Source of the DNA: G963665005 sp963665005
Lineage (GTDB): Bacteria; Bacillota; Clostridia; Christensenellales; SZUA-584
Length of the DNA stretch: 64,000 bases
Direction of reading: 5' to 3'
Assembly (NCBI GenBank): GCA_963665005.2
Contig: CAXXTQ010000001.1
Location: 2,976,001 to 3,040,000, forward strand
Shown: piece by piece, positions 32,506 through 41,088 of the stretch
How positions within the stretch are numbered: position 1 is the first letter of the stretch
Layout: the number at the start of each line of letters is the position of its first letter
Translations under genes and position numbers: made by a program
Notes under the pieces: model-generated
Database searches by the model: none
Seen by the model: only the letters and a program-made list of their open reading frames with translations
Told to the model about the DNA's origin: nothing

Positions 32506-33300
32506 CTACTTTCTGCTAAAGAGTTTTTTTAGTCTGTACGTAAGACGCCCGTCGTCTTCAATATCAAGAAGCGTTACATCTTCTCCCATTATACGACGGG
32601 ATATATTTCTGTACGCTTTTCCTGCCGTGGCTTTACCGTCTGTTACAATTGGTTCTCCTAAGTTAGATGACCTTATAATATTCTCGTCTTCGGGCACGAC
32701 GCCGATAAGTTCGATTCCAAGGATATCAAGAGTATCGTCAAGAGCGAGCATATCGCCTTTTTTTATAAGGTCGGGCCTTACTCTGTTTATTAAAAGCTCA
32801 CAGTCGTCTATTTCGTTTGCAGAAAGCAGCCCTATTATTCTGTCCGCGTCTCTTACTGAAGATACCTCGGGAACGGTAACGACTATTGCCGACTTCGCGC
32901 CAGCAATGGCATTTTTGAATCCTTGTTCTATGCCCGCCGGGCAATCGATTATTACATAATCAAATTCTTTTTCGAGTTCGGCAACTAGCGTTTTCATCTG
33001 CTCTTCGTTAACCGCCATTTTATCCCGCGTCTGCGCTGCGGGTAAAAGAAAAAGGCCGTCGTAGCGCTTATCTTTTATAAGCGCTTGTTTTTGCCTGCAG
33101 GTACCCTCAACAACATCAACGATATCATATACTATTCTGTTTTCCAGCCCGAGAACCACATCCAGATTTCTAAGGCCGATATCGGTATCTATAAGAACAA
33201 CCTTTTTGCCCTGGCTTGCAAGCCCTACGCCAAGATTTGCAACTGTCGTAGTTTTGCCTACTCCTCCTTTTCCAGATGTAACAACAATAACGTTTTGCAT
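32506..33300 (-). CDS. minD: septum site-determining protein MinD
   Basis: Deviant Walker A ATPase that recruits MinC to the membrane. 264 aa: VTSGKGGVGKTTTVANLG (deviant P-loop), IDTDIGLRNLDVVLG, YVIIDCPAGIEQGF, and a C-terminal amphipathic membrane-targeting helix (GRLTYRLKKLFSRK). ATG at 33300 was chosen over an upstream TTG because GGAGG lies 8 nt before it. Confidence 0.97.
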   Translation of the reverse strand: MQNVIVVTSGKGGVGKTTTVANLGVGLASQGKKVVLIDTDIGLRNLDVVLGLENRIVYDIVDVVEGTCRQKQALIKDKRYDGLFLLPAAQTRDKMAVNEEQMKTLVAELEKEFDYVIIDCPAGIEQGFKNAIAGAKSAIVVTVPEVSSVRDADRIIGLLSANEIDDCELLINRVRPDLIKKGDMLALDDTLDILGIELIGVVPEDENIIRSSNLGEPIVTDGKATAGKAYRNISRRIMGEDVTLLDIEDDGRLTYRLKKLFSRK

Positions 33301-33344
33301 GCGTGAATCCTCCAAAAATATGTTTTAAATATAAACCTTTGATT

Positions 33345-34040
33345 CTATACTTTTTTAATCTGGCGAGTCTGCGGTTTGAGTGGTTTTATTATTATGCTGC
33401 CTTGTTTGTACTCAGCGATTTCAGCTGCGTCTGACGGCTTGTCCTCGGGAAACATGGCGATTTTCCCGCTTATTCGAAGTTGTTTGGGCTGAAGAGAGTT
33501 CGCCGCCACCACTACGTCGCTTCTCCCCATGGCGCCCGCGTGCACAAGCCCCCTTAAAACGCCCATCACGGCTATGCTTCCGCCGGCGATAACCTCCGCG
33601 CCGTCATTGACATCGCCGAGGATTACAACATCCCCTTCGCATTCTATGCGCTGGCCGCTGCGAAGAGTATGAGAAATAAAAACACTTTTCGCGTCAAAGT
33701 AACCGTTTGCTACCCGGTTAACCCGTCCGCTTCTTGTGTTTTTACCCTCGTTATTCTCAACACGTTTTACTGAAATGTTTATTTCTTTGCCTTTTTTTTC
33801 ATCAACAAACTCTACGCTGTTAATATCATAATCCATAGACAGCATACGCTTAATATCTTTTCTCTGCGCAGTAGAAAGAGTCTTGCCCGAAAAAATTATT
33901 TTTGCCTCGGCTCCGGTAAAAAAATCTTTATTTTTAGACAGCTTTTCTTTTAAATCTGCCTTTATCTCGGTATAGCCTGAAAACGGCTGTATATCTATCT
34001 CAAACATACCGTTTTTCTTGCCTTTTATTTTTATCCCCAT
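33345..34040 (-). CDS. minC: septum site-determining protein MinC
   Basis: FtsZ polymerisation inhibitor. 231 aa. The divergent N-terminal domain (1-100) is followed by the C-terminal beta-helix domain that binds MinD: HTLRSGQRIECEGDVVILGDVNDGAEVIAGGSI and VMGVLRGLVHAGAMG. First of the min genes, 78 nt after PBP2. Confidence 0.95.
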   Translation of the reverse strand: MGIKIKGKKNGMFEIDIQPFSGYTEIKADLKEKLSKNKDFFTGAEAKIIFSGKTLSTAQRKDIKRMLSMDYDINSVEFVDEKKGKEINISVKRVENNEGKNTRSGRVNRVANGYFDAKSVFISHTLRSGQRIECEGDVVILGDVNDGAEVIAGGSIAVMGVLRGLVHAGAMGRSDVVVAANSLQPKQLRISGKIAMFPEDKPSDAAEIAEYKQGSIIIKPLKPQTRQIKKV

Positions 34041-34118
34041 AAACCCCTCACAAAACTGCTATAGCAAACAATTTTCTACAAATTATGTTGTTTCTCCTGC
34101 TTTGCTTAAAAAATATTA

Positions 34119-36632
34119 TTAAAAAACCAAAGAGTTGGCGTCGGGTATCGTCTGTTCCGCAACAAGTTCTTTTCTGTCCAAATAAAATTCAACAATGTCT
34201 TGTGCTACATAGGAAGATAACCCGCCCGAATATCCATGCGGAACATATACAACAATAGCAATCTCGGGCTTATCATACGGCGCGAAACAAACAAACCAGC
34301 TGTTGTTTTCGAGATCGATGGTAGTAACCTCAGCCGTGCCCGTCTTGCCTCCGATTTCCGTCTTGTATTTTTCAGGGAAATCAACAAAGTATTTGGCTGC
34401 CGTACCTTCTTCGTCATTAACAACGTCTGCCATGCCCTGTTTAATCGCATCAAGATATTCCGGCTTCGCATCGAGTGTATCATATACCACCGGCTCTTTA
34501 TCAAGTATCACCTTACCGTCTTGATCGATAATTTTATCGACCACGTGCGTTTCATAGACAGTTCCCCCATTCACCAGTGCCGCTACATATCTCGATACGG
34601 CAATGGGAGTGACCTGAACAACGCCCTGTCCTATTCCCGATTCAAGTGTCTTGTTCGGTGTCCATCGGAGCTCGTCAAGCCAGCTCGTTATATCTCTGTC
34701 CCAGTCATTTACATCCGATGTTGTTTCCGGTATCTCTAATTTATCAAATAGTATGCTGCGCACATAATCGCCCATACTAATTCCGTTCTCGTCCTTTAAA
34801 ATATCTTCATCCAATGCATCAGGTTCGAAGTTTCCAGCCAAACGGATAAGCTCTTCTGCCGTATCGCTAAGCAACGTTTCGTCATACTCTACATCGCGCG
34901 ACGCACCTATTTCCTTTAAAAATTTGATGATGCTTCTTTTTACAATTTGGGCAATATACGAACTTTGATCACTCACCGATTTTTCGTTGTTGTACAGTAT
35001 TTTCTGATTCCCTATTTGCCCGATTACTTCACCCGGTATCTCTATACCAGTCAATGCGGTAAGCCCAAGCTTGTCCCCCCATTTATTGAGCCGGTCGATA
35101 CCCAGCCTGTCTACTACCGTATAGAAAAAGTAGTTACAGCTATGTTCCAATCCCTCTATAATCGTCTGATCCTGATGATTTTCAGGATGTTTTGTCCAGC
35201 AGCGCGGAGCTCTGCCGTGCTTTGTATATTTATCATATGGCCCTTCATCATCGATTTGTTCATTTAAATCAAGTTCACCTTCCATCAATCCGCCAAGGCC
35301 TGTGACCATCTTGAATATAGAGCCGGGTGTGGCGCGGCTGGATATGGCTTTGTTGAAAAGCGGTGTTTCTGTCTTGTTGTTTTTCAAATCTTCATAAACA
35401 TAATAATCAATACCGCCGGTAAACAGATTTAAATCAAAACTTGGATAACTGCCCATGGCAAGAACTTCTCCTGTGTCTACATCAAGCACCACCGCAGCTC
35501 CCGAAACGGCCAAATCCAAATCACCGATATCTTTTATATCGTCATAGTCTCCCTCTTCATTCACACCAAATAACCTCACCTGTTCATCATGTATCTTTGG
35601 TATGTTCACCGCCAGCGATTCTTCAAGCGCAAGCTGAAGCGGAATATCTATCGTCAGCATAAGATTATCACCCTGAGTTGGTTCTGTGGAAGATATCTCG
35701 TTTACAACAACAGCCATATTGTCTATCTCTACCTCTTTTACGCCCTGCCGCTGCGTACTGTTTCCTGTAAGATATTTTTCCATAGAAGCTTCGACGCCCT
35801 CTACTCCGACAAGATCGTCAACTTTATACCCTAAATCTTGAAACTTTTTCAAATCTTCCGGTTCAACAATCTTTCCAAGATACCCTATAATATGTGCGGC
35901 AACATCTACGCGCGGGTAAATACGCACCGTGCTGTCTTCAGTGCTCATTCCCGAAAGCTCGGCACTATGCGTTTCTATTTCGGCGACGGTCGCTATGCTC
36001 ACGTTGTATGCTACATCTATAGGTTTATATGCGACCCACGAGGCAAGCTGTACCTCCTGCCATATAGAAAGTATTTTTCTTGCTTCTTCATATCCCATTT
36101 CGCTTGGAATCTTATATTTATTACGAAGATAAAGATAAATCTGCTCGGGTGTCCTTTTTTCTCCGACGTACATATTCTCACGCCAGTTCTCTTCACGCAG
36201 CACCTTATTTTCTTCAGATTTTATACCCCATTCAAAATAATACTCACCCGTTTGTTCATTATAGCGAATAGCGAAAGTATCTATAGTCTGCCCGCCGTGT
36301 TTCTCTACGATATCTATTGTATCAATTATTATTCCGGTATAATAAGCTCTGTCCGTTTCCGAATGTTTGGTTGGGTCTCTATAAAATTGCACATTGAAAG
36401 ATTTTTGGTCGTAAGCAAGCGGCAATCCGTTTCTGTCGAAAATGCTTCCTCTTGCGCCCGATACCGTTATTGTTCTTTCTTTTAATGTCTCGGACATATC
36501 AGCATACTCTTCCCCCATTACAACGGTAAGCTGAATAAGCTGTATAAAAAGAACAACAAAAAGGCCTATAATAATTATTCCAAAAACAATAAATCTATTG
36601 CGAAGGTTCACGTTCATAAATAGCGTGTTCAC
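34119..36632 (-). CDS. penicillin-binding protein 2 (class B transpeptidase)
   Basis: 837 aa, cell-elongation D,D-transpeptidase. One N-terminal membrane helix (about 13-36), a dimerisation/pedestal domain (GARGSIFDRNGLPLAYD, then IYPRVDVAAHIIGYLGKI), and the transpeptidase domain with SIFK (Ser about 440), an SCN motif (LEHSCNYFF) and KTG (about 762, GGKTGTAEV). Longer than most PBP2 proteins because of an inserted region (about 560-660) between the second and third motifs. It heads the operon with minCDE. Start GTG at 36632; an ATG 15 nt later is an alternative. Partners rodA and mreCD are elsewhere in the window. Confidence 0.92.
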   Translation of the reverse strand: MNTLFMNVNLRNRFIVFGIIIIGLFVVLFIQLIQLTVVMGEEYADMSETLKERTITVSGARGSIFDRNGLPLAYDQKSFNVQFYRDPTKHSETDRAYYTGIIIDTIDIVEKHGGQTIDTFAIRYNEQTGEYYFEWGIKSEENKVLREENWRENMYVGEKRTPEQIYLYLRNKYKIPSEMGYEEARKILSIWQEVQLASWVAYKPIDVAYNVSIATVAEIETHSAELSGMSTEDSTVRIYPRVDVAAHIIGYLGKIVEPEDLKKFQDLGYKVDDLVGVEGVEASMEKYLTGNSTQRQGVKEVEIDNMAVVVNEISSTEPTQGDNLMLTIDIPLQLALEESLAVNIPKIHDEQVRLFGVNEEGDYDDIKDIGDLDLAVSGAAVVLDVDTGEVLAMGSYPSFDLNLFTGGIDYYVYEDLKNNKTETPLFNKAISSRATPGSIFKMVTGLGGLMEGELDLNEQIDDEGPYDKYTKHGRAPRCWTKHPENHQDQTIIEGLEHSCNYFFYTVVDRLGIDRLNKWGDKLGLTALTGIEIPGEVIGQIGNQKILYNNEKSVSDQSSYIAQIVKRSIIKFLKEIGASRDVEYDETLLSDTAEELIRLAGNFEPDALDEDILKDENGISMGDYVRSILFDKLEIPETTSDVNDWDRDITSWLDELRWTPNKTLESGIGQGVVQVTPIAVSRYVAALVNGGTVYETHVVDKIIDQDGKVILDKEPVVYDTLDAKPEYLDAIKQGMADVVNDEEGTAAKYFVDFPEKYKTEIGGKTGTAEVTTIDLENNSWFVCFAPYDKPEIAIVVYVPHGYSGGLSSYVAQDIVEFYLDRKELVAEQTIPDANSLVF

Positions 36633-36710
36633 ATCCTTTTAAAATCTCCTCATATTATAACACATTAGGCAGGCAAGATAGATTAAATTTATAAAAAATT
36701 CAAAAAAGTA

Positions 36711-36739
36711 TTGCAAAGGCAGGAAAGGTATGATATTTT
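36711..36739 (+). promoter_or_regulatory. promoter of amt-glnA
   Basis: TTGCAA (36711-36716), 17-nt spacer, TATTTT (36734-36739). The predicted transcript starts about 36746, only 14 nt before a strong terminator-like hairpin. Confidence 0.65.
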
Positions 36740-36759
36740 ATCCTTATAAATTTGAAGAC

Positions 36760-36809
36760 AAAGATGTCAATTTACGGCAGTTCTCTGCCCGTTTTTGACA
36801 TCTTTTTTT
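36760..36809 (+). terminator. attenuator-like hairpin in the amt leader
   Basis: An outer perfect 11-bp stem, AAAGATGTCAA (36760-36770) with TTGACATCTTT (36795-36805), encloses a second GC-rich stem (GGCAG/CTGCC). A run of seven T follows (36803-36809). The ribosome site and ATG of amt lie just downstream, and no plus-strand gene ends here (PBP2 is divergent). It must therefore act on amt-glnA itself, most simply as a regulated terminator. Confidence 0.75.
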
Positions 36810-36824
36810 ATTTGGAGGATTTTT

Positions 36825-38078
36825 ATGGATACAGCGGTTTCTTTAAACAATGTTTGGGTCCTTATATGCGCAGCACTTGTGTTTATAATGCATGCAGGTT
36901 TTGCCTGCGTAGAAGCGGGTATGACCCAATCTAAAAATACCGCTAATATCATAATGAAAAACTTTATGACGGTCGCTATCGGCGCTCTTTCGTACTATAT
37001 AATAGGATATTCTCTTATGTACGGCGCGAGCGTAGGCGGGCTTATCGGCGCTCCGTTTATTGGAATAATAGGCGACGAGTTTATTGCCAATGCAGAGGGC
37101 GTGAACATATTAAGCCTAAATGTTTTTTGGTTTTTCCAGGCTGTGTTCGCCGCTACATGCGCCACAATAGTATCGGGCGCTATCGCCGAACGTATGAAAT
37201 TCAGCGTTTACATTGGCTTTTGCCTTGTAATGTGTACTATAATATATCCTGTAACAGGCCATTGGATATGGGGCGGCGGATGGCTTAGCGGGCTCGGGTT
37301 TTCCGATTATGCAGGCTCTACGGCAGTTCACGCTGTCGGCGGTTTTTCTGCTCTTATCGGCGCAAAACTAGTCGGGGCAAGAAGCGGCAAATATCCGCAC
37401 AGAGGCACGGTCAAAACAATTCCGGGGCACAGTATACCGCTTGGCGCTCTCGGCGTTCTTCTTCTGTGGTTTGGCTGGTTCGGATTTAACTGCGGAAGCG
37501 GTCTTATAGCATCTGCCGATATAGGGCTTGTTGCTACAAACACAATACTTGCGGGCGCCGCCGGTGCGGTCAGTGCAATGGCTTTAAGCTTTTTCAAAAA
37601 CAAACGCTCGGACGTCGGGCTTACGCTTAACGGATGCCTTGCCGGCCTTGTCGGTATAACTGCGGGATGCGCGAGCGTAGAACCATGGGCAGCGGTCTCT
37701 ATAGGAATACTCTCCGGAATAGTAATGCTGTTTGCGGTAGAGCTGTTTGACGAGAAACTAAAGATTGACGATCCTGTAGGCGCCATATCAGTACACGGAA
37801 TCACGGGCGCTTTCGGCACTATATGCGTCGGCCTTTTCGCTGTGGGCGACGGCGTTTTTACGGGAGGCGGAGCAAATCTGTTTTTAGTACAGATACTCGG
37901 AGTAATCGCCTGCGCCGCATATGCTATGCTTATAAGCTTTGCATATTTCTCGATCGTGAAAAAGGCAAGAGGCTTGAGAGTCAAGAAAGAAGAAGAGCGA
38001 GAGGGCCTTGATTCGTCTGAACACGGAGTTTCTGCTTACAATGTTACCACTAACGTTACCGGAATGCTTGATTTATAA
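36825..38078 (+). CDS. amt: ammonium transporter
   Basis: Amt/Mep/Rh channel for ammonium uptake. 417 aa with eleven predicted membrane helices. Typical segments are FACVEAGMTQSKNTANIIMKN, the GSTAVHAVGGFSALIGA helix with the pore His, GCGSGLIAS-like turns, and SVHGITGAFGT with the second pore His. Start at 36825 after GGAGG. Upstream of glnA (52 nt); no GlnK/PII gene lies between them, unlike many bacteria. Confidence 0.96.
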   Translation: MDTAVSLNNVWVLICAALVFIMHAGFACVEAGMTQSKNTANIIMKNFMTVAIGALSYYIIGYSLMYGASVGGLIGAPFIGIIGDEFIANAEGVNILSLNVFWFFQAVFAATCATIVSGAIAERMKFSVYIGFCLVMCTIIYPVTGHWIWGGGWLSGLGFSDYAGSTAVHAVGGFSALIGAKLVGARSGKYPHRGTVKTIPGHSIPLGALGVLLLWFGWFGFNCGSGLIASADIGLVATNTILAGAAGAVSAMALSFFKNKRSDVGLTLNGCLAGLVGITAGCASVEPWAAVSIGILSGIVMLFAVELFDEKLKIDDPVGAISVHGITGAFGTICVGLFAVGDGVFTGGGANLFLVQILGVIACAAYAMLISFAYFSIVKKARGLRVKKEEEREGLDSSEHGVSAYNVTTNVTGMLDL

Positions 38079-38130
38079 ATCGGGTGTTTTAAAAATAAAT
38101 GTAATAAAAAGATAAAAGGAGATTTTAAAA

Positions 38131-39465
38131 ATGGCGAAGAAGTTTACTAACAAAGACGTTCTCAGAATGGTAGAAGAAAATGATGTAAAGTTTATCAGGC
38201 TACAGTTTACCGATGTTTTCGGTATATTGAAAAATGTTGCTATCACATCGAAACAACTCCAAAGAGTGCTTGAAGACGGATGCATGTTTGACGGCTCATC
38301 CATCGACGGTTTTGTGCGTATCGAAGAATCTGATATGCAGCTAAAGCCGGATACCGATACTTTTGAAATTTATCCCTGGAGGCCTCAGCAGGGCAAAGTC
38401 GCTAGGCTTATTTGCGACGTTTATACAACGGACAACAAACCTTATCTCGGATGCCCGAGAAACGTGCTTAAGAAAGTTTTGGCAGAAGCAGAGAGCATGG
38501 GTTATACAATGAATGTAGGCCCGGAATGCGAATTCTTCCTTTTCCAGACCGATTCAGACGGCAAGCCCACAACAATAACGCATGACGACGGCGGATATTT
38601 TGATCTTGCTCCTATCGACAAAGGCGAAGACGCACGGCGTGATATGTGCCTTACTCTCGAAGACATGGGTTTCGAGATAGAAGCGTCTCATCACGAAGTT
38701 GCCGAAGGGCAGCACGAAATAGATTTTAAATATGCCGATGCGTTAAAAGTTGCCGATAACATAATGACTTTCAAAATCGTCGTTAAAAGTATCGCGGCAC
38801 GCCACGGCCTTTACGCTACGTTCATGCCAAAACCGATTTTCGGTATAAACGGCAGCGGAATGCATGCTAACCAGTCGCTTTCTACAAAAGACGGAAACGC
38901 TTTTTATGATAAAAACGGCGAACTCGAGCTTTCGAGCGTAGCTTATAATTATATAGCAGGCATAATGGAGCATATTAAATCTATAGCGGCTGTCACAAAC
39001 CCGACGGTCAACTCTTATAAGAGGCTTGTCCCCGGTTACGAAGCTCCGTGCTATGTTGCATGGTCGGGCAAAAACAGAAGCCCGCTTATAAGAATCCCCG
39101 CTTCGAGAGGCGCAGGTACAAGAGTAGAAGTAAGATGCCCTGATCCGTCGTGCAATCCGTATCTTGCTATTGCGCTTATGCTGGCCGCCGGCCTTGACGG
39201 AATAAAGAGAAATCTTACTCCTCCTCCGGCTGTTAACAAAAACATTTTTGCAATGACAGCAAAGCAAATGGCCGACCTTGGCGTAACAAGCCTTCCGGGT
39301 AATTTGTTTGACGCGCTGGCAGAATTTCAGAGCAGTTCTCTTGTTAGAGAAACTCTTGGAGACCATATTTTCAAAGTTTACCATGAGTTTAAGATGAAGG
39401 AATGGGACAGCTACAGGACGAGCGTTCATCCTTGGGAGATTGATCAATACCTTACAAAATATTAA
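38131..39465 (+). CDS. glnA: glutamine synthetase, type I
   Basis: ATP-dependent condensation of ammonia and glutamate. 444 aa, GSI-alpha size, without the adenylylation loop insertion. Diagnostic parts: MFDGSSIDGFVRIEESDM, NVGPECEFFLF, EASHHEVAEGQHEIDF, and NPTVNSYKRLVPGYEAP with RVEVRCPDPSCNPYLA. AAGGAG precedes the ATG. Co-transcribed with amt behind the leader hairpin, so likely nitrogen-regulated. Confidence 0.98.
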   Translation: MAKKFTNKDVLRMVEENDVKFIRLQFTDVFGILKNVAITSKQLQRVLEDGCMFDGSSIDGFVRIEESDMQLKPDTDTFEIYPWRPQQGKVARLICDVYTTDNKPYLGCPRNVLKKVLAEAESMGYTMNVGPECEFFLFQTDSDGKPTTITHDDGGYFDLAPIDKGEDARRDMCLTLEDMGFEIEASHHEVAEGQHEIDFKYADALKVADNIMTFKIVVKSIAARHGLYATFMPKPIFGINGSGMHANQSLSTKDGNAFYDKNGELELSSVAYNYIAGIMEHIKSIAAVTNPTVNSYKRLVPGYEAPCYVAWSGKNRSPLIRIPASRGAGTRVEVRCPDPSCNPYLAIALMLAAGLDGIKRNLTPPPAVNKNIFAMTAKQMADLGVTSLPGNLFDALAEFQSSSLVRETLGDHIFKVYHEFKMKEWDSYRTSVHPWEIDQYLTKY

Positions 39466-39469
39466 GTTT

Positions 39470-39492
39470 AAAAGAGGCTTTTTAGCCCTTTT
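39470..39492 (+). terminator. probable glnA terminator
   Basis: AAAAGAGGCT (39470-39479) pairs with AGCCCTTTT (39484-39492) with one bulged A and a TTTT loop, immediately after the glnA stop. The T-run is part of the stem, so termination may be moderate. Confidence 0.6.
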
Positions 39493-39522
39493 AATAATGA
39501 TAAACTTCTTTGTCAGGCTTGT

Positions 39523-39551
39523 TGTTTCGGGACGTGCGGCGTCCCGAAACA
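39523..39551. repeat. perfect 12-bp hairpin downstream of glnA
   Basis: TGTTTCGGGACG (39523-39534) and CGTCCCGAAACA (39540-39551) with a 5-nt loop. No T-run on either side. It could stabilise the glnA mRNA 3' end or be a further domain of the minus-strand RNA predicted next to it. Confidence 0.7.
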
Positions 39552-39559
39552 TATAGCTG

Positions 39560-39757
39560 AAAAAAAGGAGGAAAACAAGCGCTTTTCACAGGCGCTTTCA
39601 GACCGATGTCAAACTCACGTTTGCCACCGGGTTTTGCCCCACCTGTGCCTTCGGCACGGCCGGCGGGGCGCTTGTACGTAAGTTTTAAGAGTTAATATTC
39701 CCTTTCACTGGCAAAGCCAGATGAAAGGCATGCTGTTTGTTTGGTTTAGCTTTATTT
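39560..39757 (-). ncRNA. predicted unrecognised structured RNA of about 200 nt
   Basis: No protein gene explains this GC-rich island. On the minus strand a promoter (39764-39792) is followed by four elements. First, a 12-bp hairpin with one bulge (39701-39728). Second, a long-range 8-bp pairing, ACAAGCGC/GCGCTTGT (39668-39675 with 39575-39582), encloses a GC-rich hairpin (39636-39669). Third, within the same enclosure is a hairpin at 39603-39630 capped by GTGA, a GNRA-type loop. Fourth, a terminator hairpin (39577-39597) runs into a T-rich stretch ending in seven T at 39560-39566. In two helices a G-U wobble on the minus strand would be an A-C mismatch on the plus strand, favouring minus. No minus-strand gene follows within 2.9 kb, so it is not an ordinary leader. 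I do not recognise the family. Confidence 0.55.
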
Positions 39758-39821
39758 TTTATGTTTATAAAACAATTAAATCGCTTTGTCAGCAAGCAAA
39801 AGCGCTTTTCACAGGCGCTTT
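39577..39821. repeat. 22-nt exact direct repeat flanking the structured-RNA gene
   Basis: The same 22 bases, beginning AAGCGCTTTTCACAGG and ending CGCTTT, occur at 39577-39598 and 39800-39821. Each copy forms a stem-loop (AAGCGC/GCGCTT). The right copy contains the last codons and stop of the M14 peptidase and is followed on the plus strand by six T. The left copy is the terminator of the predicted RNA. The two copies start 223 nt apart. Confidence 0.85.
39764..39792 (-). promoter_or_regulatory. promoter of the predicted minus-strand RNA
   Basis: Minus strand CTGACA (39787-39792), 17-nt spacer, TATAAA (39764-39769): one mismatch to consensus in each box. It lies just downstream of the M14 peptidase stop codon. 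The predicted start is about 39757. Confidence 0.65.
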
Positions 39822-40774
39822 TTTGTTTGCAGTTTTTTTTGTTCGGAAAGCGTTGCGGTTATCGCCTCTGCGCAGATATACTTCGCGCGGTCCCAGACTA
39901 TAGAAAAGAAATCTTTATCGTTGTGCGGCATGCTTGCCCCCGTGGCGGGAGTGAGCTCTATCAAAAGCGCGGGAGCCAAAAACTCCTGACGAAACCAGTT
40001 CTCGAAACCCGCGGCGTATATTCCGGGGTCCTGCGATACCGGCATTAGCTTATATCCGCTTACCGCCGCTATCCTTTTTGCAAACTCTTTTGCGTCCGGA
40101 ATATCTTTTTCGGTGTTCGCATCCGCATAAAATATCACTTCTCCTTTTGTATGAAACGATATAGCCGACGCAAAACGGTTCTTTTTGCACACACGCATTA
40201 CCGCTCTTACTTCCGGCTCTGTCGCCGCCTCTTTGCCGTTATAAAGCTCGGAAGCGGGCGATTTCACTATTACATTTTTATGCTCCCACAGTGCAGGGTA
40301 CTGGCGGTTTAAATCTACGCCGTTAAGATTCGCTTTCCATTGCGTATACGACGGCTGTATCATTTTCATGGAAGAGACTTTGTCAGCATCCTGCACTGCT
40401 TTTAAACCGCCCTGAACAAGCCCCGCACCGTCGGGGTTTACCATGGGCATTATATAAACGGTACACAAAGACAGCAGGTTTTTTATATCATAATCGCCGA
40501 ATTTTTTATTGCTTATATAAGCCTCGGCAAAAATATTGGCAGTATACATAAGATACGCGCTTGTAATATATTCTCTTGCATGATGCGTTCCGCAAAGAAA
40601 AATTTTCTGTTTGCCTTTGCCAAGAATCAGTATGGGAATCTGTCTTCCCTCTACAGAGAATCCTGCGTTTTTAGAAGTAATAAGCTTTGGGTATTTAAGC
40701 TTTAACCTAAGAGTATCGCGCATAAGCTGTGAATAAGAATAAGGTATTGTAGGTATGACTATTCTTTCTTTCAT
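39809..40774 (-). CDS. M14-family zinc carboxypeptidase
   Basis: 321 aa, no signal peptide. Zinc motif H-x-x-E at residues 65-68 (THHARE), third zinc His in AISFHTKGEVI, and the catalytic Glu in LLIELTPATG near the C-terminus. PMVNPDGAGLVQGG and NGVDLNRQYPALWEH are also family marks. Resembles gamma-D-glutamyl-diamino-acid peptidases that trim peptidoglycan stem peptides; a cytosolic location would suit recycling or spore development. The start at 40774 is moderate (GGGTGG upstream). The stop codon lies inside the loop of a terminator-like hairpin. Confidence 0.9.
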   Translation of the reverse strand: MKERIVIPTIPYSYSQLMRDTLRLKLKYPKLITSKNAGFSVEGRQIPILILGKGKQKIFLCGTHHAREYITSAYLMYTANIFAEAYISNKKFGDYDIKNLLSLCTVYIMPMVNPDGAGLVQGGLKAVQDADKVSSMKMIQPSYTQWKANLNGVDLNRQYPALWEHKNVIVKSPASELYNGKEAATEPEVRAVMRVCKKNRFASAISFHTKGEVIFYADANTEKDIPDAKEFAKRIAAVSGYKLMPVSQDPGIYAAGFENWFRQEFLAPALLIELTPATGASMPHNDKDFFSIVWDRAKYICAEAITATLSEQKKLQTKKRL

Positions 40775-40908
40775 TAAATTCCACCCCGACAAAAAATATA
40801 TACTATTTATATGCCCGTCCAACGCTATTAATTACACATATTGCTGTCCGAAAAAACGTACATACAAGTGAGTATTATAAACATAGAATTTTTGCGGAGG
40901 TGTTGGCA

Positions 40909-41085
40909 ATGTTACAGAGAATAGGAGCTTCGAGCGGGCTTATAATAGCGGCAATAATTTTATTTTTAATATTTACCTTTTTGCTGTTTGCACTTGAAAA
41001 AAGGGGCGAAAAAAAACGCGCTGTCAAAAAAGCGCGAAGGAAGCTTTATATTGTACCGCCTATAAAAAAAGACAAAGCGGCTTAG
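40909..41085 (+). CDS. small membrane protein with basic tail
   Basis: 58 aa. A short N-terminus, one membrane helix (about 8-28, GLIIAAIILFLIFTFLLFAL) and a strongly basic cytosolic tail (KRGEKKRAVKKARRKL). A good GGAGG site stands 9 nt before the ATG. It ends 3 nt before the convergent radical SAM gene. No family recognised; reality is supported mainly by the ribosome site and sensible topology. Confidence 0.6.
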   Translation: MLQRIGASSGLIIAAIILFLIFTFLLFALEKRGEKKRAVKKARRKLYIVPPIKKDKAA

Positions 41086-41088
41086 AAG

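Noticed and set aside
36760..36809. Hairpin as the terminator of an upstream gene
   Set aside because: The upstream gene (PBP2) runs the other way and starts at 36632; nothing on the plus strand ends here.
39607..39693. 28-codon plus-strand open frame in the GC-rich island after glnA
   Set aside because: No ribosome site, Pro/Ala-rich low-complexity translation caused by the GC-rich stems; RNA structure explains the composition better.
39577..39821. Direct repeats as attachment sites of an integrated element
   Set aside because: Only 223 nt apart, no integrase or coding content between; kept as a repeat, not called a mobile element.
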